A stretch of DNA of 42,717 bases, from the IMG/VR virus record IMGVR_UViG_3300045965_000114, positions 1 through 42,717 of that record; one strand, 5' to 3'. The notes below the pieces were generated by a model, which searched no databases, was not told where the DNA came from, and saw only the letters and a list, made by a program, of their open reading frames with translations. Source of the stretch: a virus. Made by a program: the position numbers and the translations under genes. Shown in pieces: positions 30,873-37,987 of the stretch; within the stretch, counting starts at the first letter, position 1; each line of letters opens with the position of its first letter.

Positions 30873-31180
30873 GCGAGCAGCCTCCGTCGCTCCGCGTCGC
30901 AACTCGAACACCAGGCCGGCATGAGTCCGTCCGCCTGCGCGAGCGTCGCCTGACCGCAGTGCAAACACCGCCCGCCCCCCGGCAGGGCGCGCGACACTCG
31001 CGCCGGCGTCGCGTCCGCCAACATCCGGTCGGCGGCCATTGCCAGCGCCTCCAGTCCATACCGCGCAAGACACGCCGGGCAGGCGCGAGCCCCAGGCCAC
31101 ACCGACTTCGGCAGTCGCACCAGCCCCGCCGCGCCGCCACACGACACACACGCCACCCGCGTCAGTTGGTCGATTCTCAT
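30869..31180 (-). CDS. Zinc-ribbon protein, 103 aa
   Basis: Three CxxC pairs: CVSCGG near residue 11, CPACLARYG near 34, then GRCLHCGQ and AWCSSCDAE. This would hold one or two zinc ribbons. ATGA-coupled to the HNH gene upstream and to the exported gene downstream. Zinc-ribbon proteins near homing endonucleases may bind nucleic acid. The function is unknown. Confidence 0.65.
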   Translation of the reverse strand: MRIDQLTRVACVSCGGAAGLVRLPKSVWPGARACPACLARYGLEALAMAADRMLADATPARVSRALPGGGRCLHCGQATLAQADGLMPAWCSSCDAERRRLLA

Positions 31181-31641
31181 CGGGACGCCCAGCGACGGCG
31201 ATCGTACGCGCTGCGACACGCTCGACACTTGCGGCGTCCTTGCGCGTCTCGCCACGTATTCGTGTCGTCGTACGGATGGCCCTGGGGACATGCGTGTTTG
31301 AGCATGTTGAGCGCCGTCGGGCTGCCGCTGCGCCGATTGTTCTCCGCCGCCGTCACGGCTTCGAGATGCGCCGGATTACAACACCAGCGCACGCGGCAGC
31401 GATGATCGACCATGTGGCCCGGCGGGATCGGCCCATGCGTCAGGACATACATGAGGCGATGGGCGAGTCCCCGCAGGCCCGTATGGGGGCCGCCGAAGTG
31501 GCCGTAGCCTTGGCGGTCACGAAATCCCAACCACAGCCAGCAGCCCGTGTTCGGCTCCGGTTCGATATACTTCCGCAGGCGCTCGCCAAGGGGGCGCATC
31601 GGACGACGCACCCCGCTCGGAATGACCAACTCGCCGATCAC
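31177..31641 (-). CDS. HNH homing endonuclease (HNH_3 type), 154 aa
   Basis: Third copy of the family: EPEPNTGCWLWLGFRDRQGY, RGLAHRLMYVLTHG, HMVDHRCRVRWCCNPAHLEA, ENNRRSGS, and a zinc knuckle CPQGHPYDD...CRACR. The HNH residues are intact. ATGA on both sides. It interrupts the region between the terminase and the exported-protein block. Confidence 0.9.
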   Translation of the reverse strand: MIGELVIPSGVRRPMRPLGERLRKYIEPEPNTGCWLWLGFRDRQGYGHFGGPHTGLRGLAHRLMYVLTHGPIPPGHMVDHRCRVRWCCNPAHLEAVTAAENNRRSGSPTALNMLKHACPQGHPYDDTNTWRDAQGRRKCRACRSAYDRRRWASR

Positions 31642-31763
31642 GCGCTCGCCCCTCCCGTACCTACAGGTGGCGGATTCACCGGAACCGTCCGCGGCGCCTT
31701 CGGCCCCCGCCGCTGCGCGGATTTCTTCACTTTCCGCGCCGGCCCCTTCTTGCGCTTGCTCAT
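31638..31763 (-). CDS. Tiny Lys/Arg-rich protein, 41 aa
   Basis: Begins MSKRKKGPARKVKKSAQRRG and ends in Pro/Gly. Very basic (pI well above 10 by inspection), so nucleic-acid binding is likely. ATGA coupled with both neighbours, which is the main evidence for translation. Confidence 0.55.
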   Translation of the reverse strand: MSKRKKGPARKVKKSAQRRGPKAPRTVPVNPPPVGTGGASA

Positions 31764-31978
31764 TCCTCCGCTCCCAACAACTCCATCACCCGCGCTCGCA
31801 CCGTCTTCAGCTCCGCGCACGTCAGCCCCTGACACCGCGTCGCCACATCGAGCGCCACGCGCTCCAGATCCGCGCGCTTCTTCCACGCCGCTTCCGCTTC
31901 ACGAATCCGGGTCTCCGTCGGCGTCTCGTGAATCCGCCCGCCGCCGTCTGTCCGCCGCTCGAACTCTCGGACGGCCAC
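31760..31978 (-). CDS. Helical hypothetical protein, 72 aa, GTG start
   Basis: The GTG at 31978 shares a base with the terminase stop (TAGTG). The product is a charged helix (RIREAEAAWKKRADLERVAL, then CQGLTCAELKTVRARVMELL). A short coiled-coil partner of the terminase or portal is conceivable. Not otherwise recognisable. Confidence 0.55.
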   Translation of the reverse strand: MAVREFERRTDGGGRIHETPTETRIREAEAAWKKRADLERVALDVATRCQGLTCAELKTVRARVMELLGAEE

Positions 31979-33405
31979 TAGATCATCCCCAACAACTTCG
32001 CCCGCCCCTTGCCGTCGCGCGCGTAGGCCCGCGGCCCCCTGGGCTTCGCCGGCGCCTCCAGGGCGAGGGGCGCCATGTCTGCGATCACGTAGGCACTCGC
32101 GTCGCCGATGTCGGCCCAAGGGGGACACGGCTTCTTCGGCTCTTCTTTGCGAACCGAGCCGTCGTAGTGGACGGCATAGTGCCACATTCCACGCCACGCC
32201 CGAATCAACAACCCCGCGCCGGGATCCACCGTCACCAGCGGCTGCCCCTCGTCCAGCGACGCCAGCGCCACCAGCAGCGGGTCCCGCCGCCACGCAAACG
32301 GCACGTTCTGCGACGGCGCATACGACCCCGGCAGCAAGTGCTGCATCGACCGCACCGGGTTCGTCGTCACGTCGTCCTGCGACGCCGTGTCCATCGCCTG
32401 GTCGTACCGCACCCGAATCAGCTCGGGCCGATTCAACACCCACGGCGCGTGCTCCCCCAGCCACGGAATCAGCGTGTACCGCACGTGCTGCACCATCCCC
32501 GACTGCTTCGACGTCAACGCCGCCAGAATGCGAATGCGTCGCCCGTCGCGATCCGCAATCACCGACGCCGGCTGCAGTCCCCCGTCTTGCCCGATGTACA
32601 GCCGCCGCCCCTCGACGGGCACGAGCGGTTCACGACTCACGTGCACTTTCTCGTTGAACCCATCGGCCACCGGTCGACCAGGAATCAAAGTTCCCGGCAG
32701 CCCCTCGAGAAGCCGCCGCCGCATCACCGGGTCCGTGATCCCCTCCGCCATCACCGCCTGCTGCGCCTTCGTCACCCGCTCCAACGCCGGAATCTCGAAC
32801 ACGACGGCGTCCGCACGCTTCTTCGCCATCCACCGCTGCCAACTCCAGAAATCCTCGTCCGGATAGTTCGACGTCGACAGCGCCACGTTCGCGTGCGTCC
32901 CCAACCGCAGCGACGACCGCCCCATCCCCCAGTGGTTCTCCGTCATGCCGAGCGCGCCCAGCTCCGCCGCCGGCGCCGACTCCTCGAACCACATGCAATG
33001 CGCTTCCGTCCGCAGCCGGTTCAGCCCGTCGTGATCGCCGGCCCCGAACAACCGCAGATCCACCAGCCGAGTCCCGTGCACCGCGAACGTCGCCACGTGC
33101 CCTTGATCGCTCAACGTCCAGCAGCCACGCCACCCCGGCGCCCGCAGCGTGTCGTGCGTCTTGCTCTTGTGCGACTCGAACGTCCCCGTCACCCCCAGCC
33201 ACTTCACCGGCAACGGATGCCCCGCCGCGTGATGCCGCTCCGCGTGCGCAATCATCGCGATGAGCGCGCCCCACGTTTTCCCCTCGCCCCGAGGGCCGAA
33301 CACCACGACTTCCGGTTTCGTGCCGTATGCGACGGCCTTGACGAATTCGGCCACCGTGCGCGTCGGCACCAGGCGCAGCGTCTCGCTCGGCGTCGTGGCC
33401 GTCAT
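31978..33405 (-). CDS. terL: Large terminase subunit (packaging ATPase-nuclease), 475 aa
   Basis: Walker A at residues about 36-46 (FGPRGEGKTWG) and Walker B near 136-142 (HCMWFEE, with the catalytic Glu pair). The C-terminal RNase-H-like nuclease begins at LYIGQDGGLQPASVI (Asp near 274) and continues through RYDQAMDTA and the ending DASAYVIAD. The ATG at 33405 is set by ATGA with the small gene upstream; a GTG at 33420 with a GGGGGTGA site is an alternative. It cuts concatemeric DNA and pumps it through the portal. Confidence 0.9.
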   Translation of the reverse strand: MTATTPSETLRLVPTRTVAEFVKAVAYGTKPEVVVFGPRGEGKTWGALIAMIAHAERHHAAGHPLPVKWLGVTGTFESHKSKTHDTLRAPGWRGCWTLSDQGHVATFAVHGTRLVDLRLFGAGDHDGLNRLRTEAHCMWFEESAPAAELGALGMTENHWGMGRSSLRLGTHANVALSTSNYPDEDFWSWQRWMAKKRADAVVFEIPALERVTKAQQAVMAEGITDPVMRRRLLEGLPGTLIPGRPVADGFNEKVHVSREPLVPVEGRRLYIGQDGGLQPASVIADRDGRRIRILAALTSKQSGMVQHVRYTLIPWLGEHAPWVLNRPELIRVRYDQAMDTASQDDVTTNPVRSMQHLLPGSYAPSQNVPFAWRRDPLLVALASLDEGQPLVTVDPGAGLLIRAWRGMWHYAVHYDGSVRKEEPKKPCPPWADIGDASAYVIADMAPLALEAPAKPRGPRAYARDGKGRAKLLGMI

Positions 33406-33590
33406 GGCGTTTTGACGCACTGCGATTTCACCCCCGCGCGTACGTGCGTACACGGAGGCGTGCGCGTCGGAGTACTACTCCGAGCAGTACTAGGCGGAAT
33501 CCTCGGAGTATCCCCGAGACTCTGCGTATCGAAATCGCCTGTATTCAGGCGGGAATTGTTGCCGCTGTCCGTGCGCTGTCCGCAGATCAT
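33402..33590 (-). CDS. Possible 62-aa protein upstream of terminase
   Basis: The ATG at 33590 overlaps the upstream stop and the stop overlaps the terminase ATG (both ATGA), so a ribosome would pass from one to the other. The sequence is Thr/Ser/Pro-rich with no recognisable fold, and much of it lies on DNA with inverted repeats. It may be a translational bridge with little structural content. Confidence 0.4.
   Translation of the reverse strand: MICGQRTDSGNNSRLNTGDFDTQSLGDTPRIPPSTARSSTPTRTPPCTHVRAGVKSQCVKTP
33476..33551. promoter_or_regulatory. Paired inverted repeats upstream of terminase
   Basis: TACTCCGAG at 33476-33484 is complementary to CTCGGAGTA at 33502-33510, with a 17-nt spacer. 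CGCCTG at 33536-33541 pairs with CAGGCG at 33546-33551 around TATT. AGTACT occurs twice nearby. These lie within the small ORF before the terminase start and may be packaging- or regulator-binding sites. Confidence 0.45.
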
Positions 33591-33766
33591 GGGCGCCCCG
33601 GCCTCGACAAGTCCTCAAGTCCGAGGGCGCGCAGTCGTCGATACCACGGGCACTCGGGGTCGTCGCACCCATGCGGGCACCCCAGCCGGACAAACTCGGC
33701 GACCAGGGCACTGATGGCGCGCAGCGTCGCCTCGAGGTCGTCGCGTGTCAGACCATCAAGCGCCAT
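33587..33766 (-). CDS. Small protein with CPHGCDDPEC motif, 59 aa
   Basis: A helix (LTRDDLEATLRAISALVAEF) is followed by CPHGCDDPECPWYRRL, where three Cys and a His in a short loop suggest a metal-bound tip. The ATG at 33766 is used; a GTG three codons upstream is possible. It precedes terminase and could be an accessory packaging factor; unproven. Confidence 0.55.
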   Translation of the reverse strand: MALDGLTRDDLEATLRAISALVAEFVRLGCPHGCDDPECPWYRRLRALGLEDLSRPGRP

Positions 33767-33777
33767 AGGGCTCACAC

Positions 33778-33796
33778 GTTATATAAGATATATAAC
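33778..33796. promoter_or_regulatory. AT-rich perfect inverted repeat
   Basis: GTTATATA at 33778-33785 and TATATAAC at 33789-33796 flank AGA. This is one of the most AT-rich stretches in a GC-rich genome, filling most of the gap between the genes ending at 33797 and starting at 33766. It could be an operator, a promoter core or a melting site. Confidence 0.5.
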
Positions 33797-34108
33797 TCAT
33801 GCGTCGTCTCGCGGCATCTCGATCAGCGACGGCGCGCTCGGCGCTTGCGCCGGCGGAATCACGATCTCCACCCGCACCGGCTGCGTCGGATCGCTCACGT
33901 CGTGCGGGCGCTTGTAGCGCACGTCCGCGAGCTCCAGCGTGACTTCGCACGCGCGAATCGCGATGGACTCGCTCTTGGACTTTCTCGCGCGGCGCAAGCG
34001 TTCGATCGCATCGCGCGTGTCCTCGACGAATCGAAAACCCGCGGCGTCGAGCAAGCGCTCACGCGAGACGCCAGAGATCAGGTGCTGGCGAAACTCTTCG
34101 ATCGGCAT
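33797..34108 (-). CDS. Possible small terminase subunit, 103 aa
   Basis: Starts MPIEEFRQHLISGVSRERLL, with a helical N-terminus, a basic helix (RLRRARKSKSESIAIRACEV) and a Pro-rich C-terminus (PPAQAPSAPSLIEMPRDD). It lies close upstream of terL, the usual TerS position. The size is on the low side. No clear HTH is visible; the TerS call rests on position. Confidence 0.4.
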   Translation of the reverse strand: MPIEEFRQHLISGVSRERLLDAAGFRFVEDTRDAIERLRRARKSKSESIAIRACEVTLELADVRYKRPHDVSDPTQPVRVEIVIPPAQAPSAPSLIEMPRDDA

Positions 34109-34167
34109 CGTAAGCAGCGTGTGGCGGGGGGTCCGGCGCGATTGCACGCGCTGGAGTGTAAGCGCGG

Positions 34168-34188
34168 GTTCAGCGCGTGTTCAGCGCG
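34168..34188. repeat. Two tandem GTTCAGCGCG repeats
   Basis: GTTCAGCGCG at 34168-34177 and 34179-34188, spaced 11 bp, one helical turn. They sit in the gap (34109-34228) between the HTH gene and the TerS candidate. This arrangement suits binding of a protein to successive sites on the same face of the helix, e.g. an operator or pac site. The rest of the gap shows nothing further. Confidence 0.5.
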
Positions 34189-34228
34189 GGGACGGTCGTC
34201 TGTCCGAGATACGTGTCCATCGAACCTA

Positions 34229-34483
34229 CTACCGGTTGTGGGAGCGGACCACGGATGGGCGTGAAGAATTTGCTTGACGAATCAGCGTGGCTTGGACGGC
34301 CAGTATTTCGCTTTGGAGCAGGACACGGAATTTGCGGTGCCCCCGGCCGAGGTAGCGATAGCGGCGCGGGAAGTGATTGGCGTACCGGTACAGCCACTTT
34401 TGCAGGGCGCCGACGGAGGACATAGGCACGAGGTCGGCGGCTTGGCGGAGCGTGTAGATCGGTTCGAGCGGCTCGACGGTCAT
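34229..34483 (-). CDS. Winged-HTH/excisionase-like protein, 84 aa
   Basis: Starts MTVEPLEPIYTLRQAADLVP. The segment YTLRQAADLVPMSSVGALQK resembles the opening helix-turn-helix of the MerR/excisionase HTH_17 fold. The remaining residues have HFPRRYRYLGRGHRKFRVLL, a basic strand pair as in the wing. ATGA-coupled to the replication-like gene. Transcription regulation or a role at replication is possible. Confidence 0.55.
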   Translation of the reverse strand: MTVEPLEPIYTLRQAADLVPMSSVGALQKWLYRYANHFPRRYRYLGRGHRKFRVLLQSEILAVQATLIRQANSSRPSVVRSHNR

Positions 34484-35160
34484 GGGGCGGGGCGCGGGGC
34501 GAGTTTGTCGTGGAGTTTGGCCCAGAGTTCGTCGTCGCTGCTGGGACGCTGGTAGCGGGTGGCGACGGGGGAGCATTCAAGGCAGCCGAGGACGCCGTGA
34601 GGCTGGCAGCCGTTCGGGTCCCGGCTCGGGGTCCGGTCCGAATCGGTGGCGTGAGCCAACGGTCGGGGTTCATCGGTAGGTGGGAGAGGTAGGTGGGTCG
34701 GGATAGGTGGGACGGGTCGGGTCGGGGGTTCGCGGGGTGCTTCGGGTTTGCTTCGATCATGTTGAAGCACGGTGGTTCGCGGGTCTGAAGCGGGCTGCTT
34801 CGTGGAAGAGCGTGATTCTCCGGACTTCAGTCCTCCGAGGCGACCGCTCTCGGCCTTGACGCGACGCTCTTCGAGGACCTTCGCTCGGCTCGGCTGATAG
34901 TCGAGGTAGTCGTGGATAACGATACCTCTCGGGGTTCGCTCGGCACTCCCTTGGGTCACCAAGAGGGTGAGGAGGCGCTTGAGTCGGGCCCCGGTGACCC
35001 CTGGGAAGACGTGCTCAAGGTCCTTGGTGGCGATGAATCCGTCGGTCAGGTAGCGGTTGCAGTAGCACAGGGCGGCGTGCCACCAGCCATAGGCTTCGAC
35101 GCCGGCCCGCGCGAACTTGGGGTGATTCGGGGCGTTGTCGTCGGTCTTGACCCAAGTCAC
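34480..35160 (-). CDS. Replication-initiation/replisome-organiser-like protein, 226 aa
   Basis: The N-terminal 100 residues read as a winged-helix: TWVKTDDNAPNHPKFARAGV, AALCYCNRYLTDGFI, VFPGVTGARLKRLLTLLV. A basic linker and a Pro-rich disordered region (130-190) follow, with the C-terminal segment SSDDELWAKLHDKL resembling a helicase-loader tip. A GTG at 35160 with a GGAG site is chosen over a TTG ten codons earlier. Initiation of phage DNA replication is the inferred role. Confidence 0.6.
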   Translation of the reverse strand: MTWVKTDDNAPNHPKFARAGVEAYGWWHAALCYCNRYLTDGFIATKDLEHVFPGVTGARLKRLLTLLVTQGSAERTPRGIVIHDYLDYQPSRAKVLEERRVKAESGRLGGLKSGESRSSTKQPASDPRTTVLQHDRSKPEAPREPPTRPVPPIPTHLPLPPTDEPRPLAHATDSDRTPSRDPNGCQPHGVLGCLECSPVATRYQRPSSDDELWAKLHDKLAPRPAP

Positions 35161-35267
35161 GGCGAGCTCCGGCAGGATCTCCCGCCCCAACTCTTGCGAG
35201 CTGTCCGCATGCCCTTGCTCCCGCCACGAGCCGGGACGACGACGAGGACGCGCTTACCGTCAAGCAT
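35157..35267 (-). CDS. 36-aa fragment resembling start of a cytidylyltransferase (NeuA-type)
   Basis: Sequence KRVLVVVPARGGSKGM matches the N-terminal nucleotide-binding loop (PARGGSKG) of CMP-sugar cytidylyltransferases, then diverges within 15 residues and stops. GTGA overlap couples it to the next gene. It is far too short to be an enzyme, so it is a remnant or a chance match. Probably a captured gene that has decayed. Confidence 0.4.
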   Translation of the reverse strand: MLDGKRVLVVVPARGGSKGMRTARKSWGGRSCRSSP

Positions 35268-35277
35268 GTCTTCGGTC

Positions 35278-35565
35278 TCACTTCTCATCGCCCGCGCCTT
35301 TCGGGGGAAGGAGCCCAGCCATGCCCTGGGCGAGAATGTCGAGTCGCCGGGCTAAGTCGTCCGCCCGCCGCTTCTCTCTCACCGCAATAGCATCAGCAGC
35401 ATCGAACGCCTGGACGGCGCCTCGCAGCTTGGACTCCACCTCCCCCAGCCGCGCCTCCAGCCAGCGGCGGTAGCAGTGGCAGGGCGTACCGGCCAAGCGA
35501 TCAATGACCATCTCGTGCTCACAGTCCCCATCGTGGCGGTTGGCCCACTGGTCGGTGAAGGTCAT
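35278..35565 (-). CDS. Hypothetical protein with CEHE and CHCYRRW motifs, 95 aa
   Basis: N-terminal half holds CEHEMVIDRLAGTPCHCYRR, then a charged coiled coil (LGEVESKLRGAVQAFDAADA, continuing to residue about 80). His and Cys residues could bind a metal. The ATG at 35565 overlaps the methyltransferase stop. Function unknown. Confidence 0.55.
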   Translation of the reverse strand: MTFTDQWANRHDGDCEHEMVIDRLAGTPCHCYRRWLEARLGEVESKLRGAVQAFDAADAIAVREKRRADDLARRLDILAQGMAGLLPPKGAGDEK

Positions 35566-36203
35566 GGCACAACCCTCAAGCATGTGAACCGGAGTTCTGT
35601 AGCGCCTGAATCAGTTGCCTTCCCGATGAACTCGGTGTAGGCGGGCGGGATGGCCTGGGAGAGCTCGTCGCGATTCATCCAGTCGATGCCCATAACCTCC
35701 CGCCACTCGGCCACGCCGTGATAGATATGCCCGCCGTGCCCGAACACGCTGATGATGTTGTCGTCGTCGTGGGCGCAGGGCGGCAGCAACACGAGCGGCT
35801 TATGGAAGCCGAGCTCAAACCAGCGATGGCGCTTCAGCCTCGGCTCTCCGAAGTTGGAGCCGCAGAGCACCACGTCGGCCAGCATGGGAGCGCCAGGCAC
35901 GTTCTCGATAATCCACGGGCGCAGGGTCACCCCAAGAGCCCATCGGGTCGGCGTCAGCAGGTCGGGATGCTCTCGGCCATGGATGACCCTGGCTGTCGTG
36001 AACGCTTGGCACGGCGGGCTCGCGTGGATCGCGTCGAACTCATGCCCGTGCGCCTTGACGTACTCGAGCGCATCGCCCTGGACGAACGTGAAGGGATACC
36101 GCGGCTGGGGCTTGATGTCCACGCCGACGATTTCATCGAAGCCCGCGCGGTGATAGCCCATCGCCGCGCCGCCCGCGCCACAGAAGGCGTCGAGGAGTCT
36201 CAC
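35562..36203 (-). CDS. C5-cytosine DNA methyltransferase, 213 aa
   Basis: Motif I LDAFCGAGG (residues about 4-12), motif IV SPPCQAF with catalytic Cys near 65, motif VI ENVPG near 100-104, motif VIII RHRWFE near 125-130. It adds a methyl group to C5 of cytosine from S-adenosylmethionine. At 213 residues it is clearly shorter than the usual 300-400 and has little space for a target-recognition domain, so sequence specificity may come from a partner or be minimal. ATGA-coupled on both sides. Likely shields phage DNA from host restriction. Confidence 0.9.
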   Translation of the reverse strand: MRLLDAFCGAGGAAMGYHRAGFDEIVGVDIKPQPRYPFTFVQGDALEYVKAHGHEFDAIHASPPCQAFTTARVIHGREHPDLLTPTRWALGVTLRPWIIENVPGAPMLADVVLCGSNFGEPRLKRHRWFELGFHKPLVLLPPCAHDDDNIISVFGHGGHIYHGVAEWREVMGIDWMNRDELSQAIPPAYTEFIGKATDSGATELRFTCLRVVP

Positions 36204-36673
36204 GCTCGCGTCCGTCTCGCAAATTCCGCGATCAAAAGGGCATCCGCGCGCCCGTCGTGCTTCTTGAGGTGGAGCTCGATCTGGGGGAAGAGGGCTTGCG
36301 CCTTGAAGCGGGCGGCGTCCTTGTCCTTGCCCTGGCCGTCGAGCATGGTTTTTTTCCAGCGTTGGGGCGTCACGTACTCATAGGGGATGGCAAGCGCGGC
36401 GAGCATGCCTTCCCACAGCCCACAGCCGACACCTAAAGTGTGCATAGATCTCACGCCTTGTTTTGGCATGGCGTGGACGCGCTCGATGAGGGCGAGCGCG
36501 TCGCGGGTGATCGGGCGCAGGCGCTCGGCCATCACGGTCGCGTGGTACTGGCGCTTGAGGCCGCGGCCCTTGATAACGAGCGTCGGCGTGTCGTAGACGA
36601 GCACCGTATTCTCCGTGAGGCCGAGGACGGCCATCGCGCCATCAAGTCCTGGATCCACACCCAGATAGATCAT
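36200..36673 (-). CDS. RuvC-like Holliday-junction resolvase, 157 aa
   Basis: Begins [19 protein letters not shown] with catalytic Asp near residue 7. Later acids include Glu near 64 (ALALIERV) and Asp 140/144 in [18 protein letters not shown]. The four-acid RNase-H-like set is complete. It would cut branched recombination or packaging intermediates. The ATG at 36673 overlaps the HNH gene stop as ATGA. Confidence 0.85.
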   Translation of the reverse strand: MIYLGVDPGLDGAMAVLGLTENTVLVYDTPTLVIKGRGLKRQYHATVMAERLRPITRDALALIERVHAMPKQGVRSMHTLGVGCGLWEGMLAALAIPYEYVTPQRWKKTMLDGQGKDKDAARFKAQALFPQIELHLKKHDGRADALLIAEFARRTRA

Positions 36674-37188
36674 GATGCGATCTTCGTCCGGAAAGTCCCG
36701 TTCGCTCTCCTGGGCAGCGGAGGACGGTTCTGCATCTGCTCGCTGCGCGTCGCCCACCGACAGTTCTGCGGCGAGTACGGGCCATTGTTATCGATTCGGT
36801 CCAGTGAGTGCCCCGTCGGCCGCGGCCCCATGTCGGCGTAGAAGTTCTCGAACGTCTGCCAGCGGTCGCAAACCGTAATGCCGCGCGCGCCGTAATACTG
36901 GTACGAAATGTGAGACGACGCTGCACACCGCTTCCGCATGCCGAGCCAGGTTTGATACTCAGGAGAGCCGTTGCCAGAACCCACACGGCCATGGCGTCGA
37001 TTGCCCGACCGGGTGCCAAGACCATGGTTCTTCATCAGCCGCCACACGATTTTCTGTGTCAGACCGACTGCCAACGCGATCGCGGCCTGCGAAAGTCCCT
37101 CAGCGTAGTGGCGCCGCACCGCCGCCACCAGCGACGCTGGATATGACTTCGGCTCCATCGGACGACGGGCATATACCCCCTTGGGCAC
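36670..37188 (-). CDS. Homing-endonuclease-like protein with HTH, 172 aa
   Basis: N-terminal half holds an HTH-like segment ([20 protein letters not shown], ...[17 protein letters not shown]). The C-terminal half, [54 protein letters not shown], is a HNH-like nuclease core found in phage mobile endonucleases. Strong AAGGAGG ribosome-binding site before the ATG. It splits the replication/recombination block. Confidence 0.8.
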   Translation of the reverse strand: MPKGVYARRPMEPKSYPASLVAAVRRHYAEGLSQAAIALAVGLTQKIVWRLMKNHGLGTRSGNRRHGRVGSGNGSPEYQTWLGMRKRCAASSHISYQYYGARGITVCDRWQTFENFYADMGPRPTGHSLDRIDNNGPYSPQNCRWATRSEQMQNRPPLPRRANGTFRTKIAS

Positions 37189-37215
37189 TGGCGCCTCCTT
37201 CCAGGTCTCACGTCG

Positions 37216-37338
37216 TCATGGGCAGCAGGGCCACGAGAAGAGGACAAACACGGCCACGAGCCCGAGATAGGTCAGCGCGCCGACGGTCACGAGCCACGCG
37301 ACGGCGAGGAGCGACCACTGCACGACGGGGCGATTCAT
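37216..37338 (-). CDS. Tiny membrane protein, 40 aa
   Basis: MNRPVVQWSLLAVAWLVTVG followed by ALTYLGLVAVFVLFSWPCCP is almost entirely hydrophobic, one long or two short helices. The ATG overlaps the preceding stop as ATGA. Too short for usual gene tables. Possible lysis or host-membrane peptide. Confidence 0.5.
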   Translation of the reverse strand: MNRPVVQWSLLAVAWLVTVGALTYLGLVAVFVLFSWPCCP

Positions 37339-37424
37339 CGCGGCAGCACCATGCGGCGACCGAGCCACCACGCGCCGAGGAGAATCCCGATCGCCACGAC
37401 CCCCGCCGCCACGCTAGAGAGCAT
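37335..37424 (-). CDS. Tiny membrane peptide, 29 aa
   Basis: MLSSVAAGVVAIGILLGAWW followed by a basic tail LGRRMVLPR: a single transmembrane helix with positive end. Overlaps upstream gene by 11 nt and is ATGA-coupled to the next. A membrane-active small peptide; function unproven. Confidence 0.45.
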   Translation of the reverse strand: MLSSVAAGVVAIGILLGAWWLGRRMVLPR

Positions 37425-37782
37425 GGAGCGCGCTCACCAGCGGGAGGCTGCGAATCTCCACCTCAACGACGTGCGCCGCTGCCGACCGGATGACCGGCGC
37501 CCAGCACGGCTGTTTCTGGCGAGGCAGGTGTTTCCACTCCTCGTCATGGATGCGGGCCAGAGTCAGCAACCACTGCCCCTGGGGCGAAAACTCGGCGCGC
37601 TCAGCGTGCAGGCGATCGACCCCGGTGACGCGATTGTGGATCACGCCGGGTTGCGCCGCGGGCAGGATCAGGCAGAAGGTCCGACCCGACCGGGCCGGGC
37701 TCTCACCGGGGCCGAGCGGCGTCGCCCAGACCAAGAACGTGTGACAGTGATCGTAGCAGTGATAGGACCCAATGGAATTCAT
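37414..37782 (-). CDS. Hypothetical soluble protein, 122 aa
   Basis: The ATG at 37782 has an AGGAG site eight bases upstream. The sequence is mixed, with CYDHCHTFLVW at the N-terminus, RTFCLILPAAQPGVIHNRVTG and a C-terminal HVVEVEIRSLPL. Its first 80 nt overlap the gene upstream. No endolysin signature (no Glu-x8-Asp/Cys-x5-Thr motif or amidase His) is visible. Unknown. Confidence 0.5.
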   Translation of the reverse strand: MNSIGSYHCYDHCHTFLVWATPLGPGESPARSGRTFCLILPAAQPGVIHNRVTGVDRLHAERAEFSPQGQWLLTLARIHDEEWKHLPRQKQPCWAPVIRSAAAHVVEVEIRSLPLVSALHAL

Positions 37783-37987
37783 CGCGTTGCTCCTGTCGCT
37801 TCGCCGCGTCGTACATGAGCTTCGTGGAACACGGCGCGCAGAATCGCTGGTCGCCCATGCCAGGGAGTCGCCAGAGTTTCTCGCCATTCGTTTTGCCGCA
37901 GACCGCGCAGGACGGGGGTGCGCAGACGGTGACGAAGGCCGAGACGGCCGCCACTGCGAGGAGGTTGGAGAACGGGAAGATCAGCAT
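37703..37987 (-). CDS. Membrane-anchored zinc-ribbon protein, 94 aa
   Basis: N-terminus MLIFPFSNLLAVAAVSAFVT is a hydrophobic anchor. CAVCGKTNG and CAPCSTKL (about 20 apart) form a zinc ribbon. The C-terminal helix includes HWVLSLLRSLSHVLGL. Overlaps the next gene by 80 nt. May act at the membrane; unknown. Confidence 0.5.
   Translation of the reverse strand: MLIFPFSNLLAVAAVSAFVTVCAPPSCAVCGKTNGEKLWRLPGMGDQRFCAPCSTKLMYDAAKRQEQRDEFHWVLSLLRSLSHVLGLGDAARPR

Noticed and set aside
31039-33714. 891-codon open frame on the plus strand across the terminase gene
   Set aside because: Arg/His/Pro-rich composition, no recognisable motif, no ribosome-binding site, and it lies fully antisense to a well-supported terminase and its neighbours. 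Long antisense frames are expected in GC-rich DNA.
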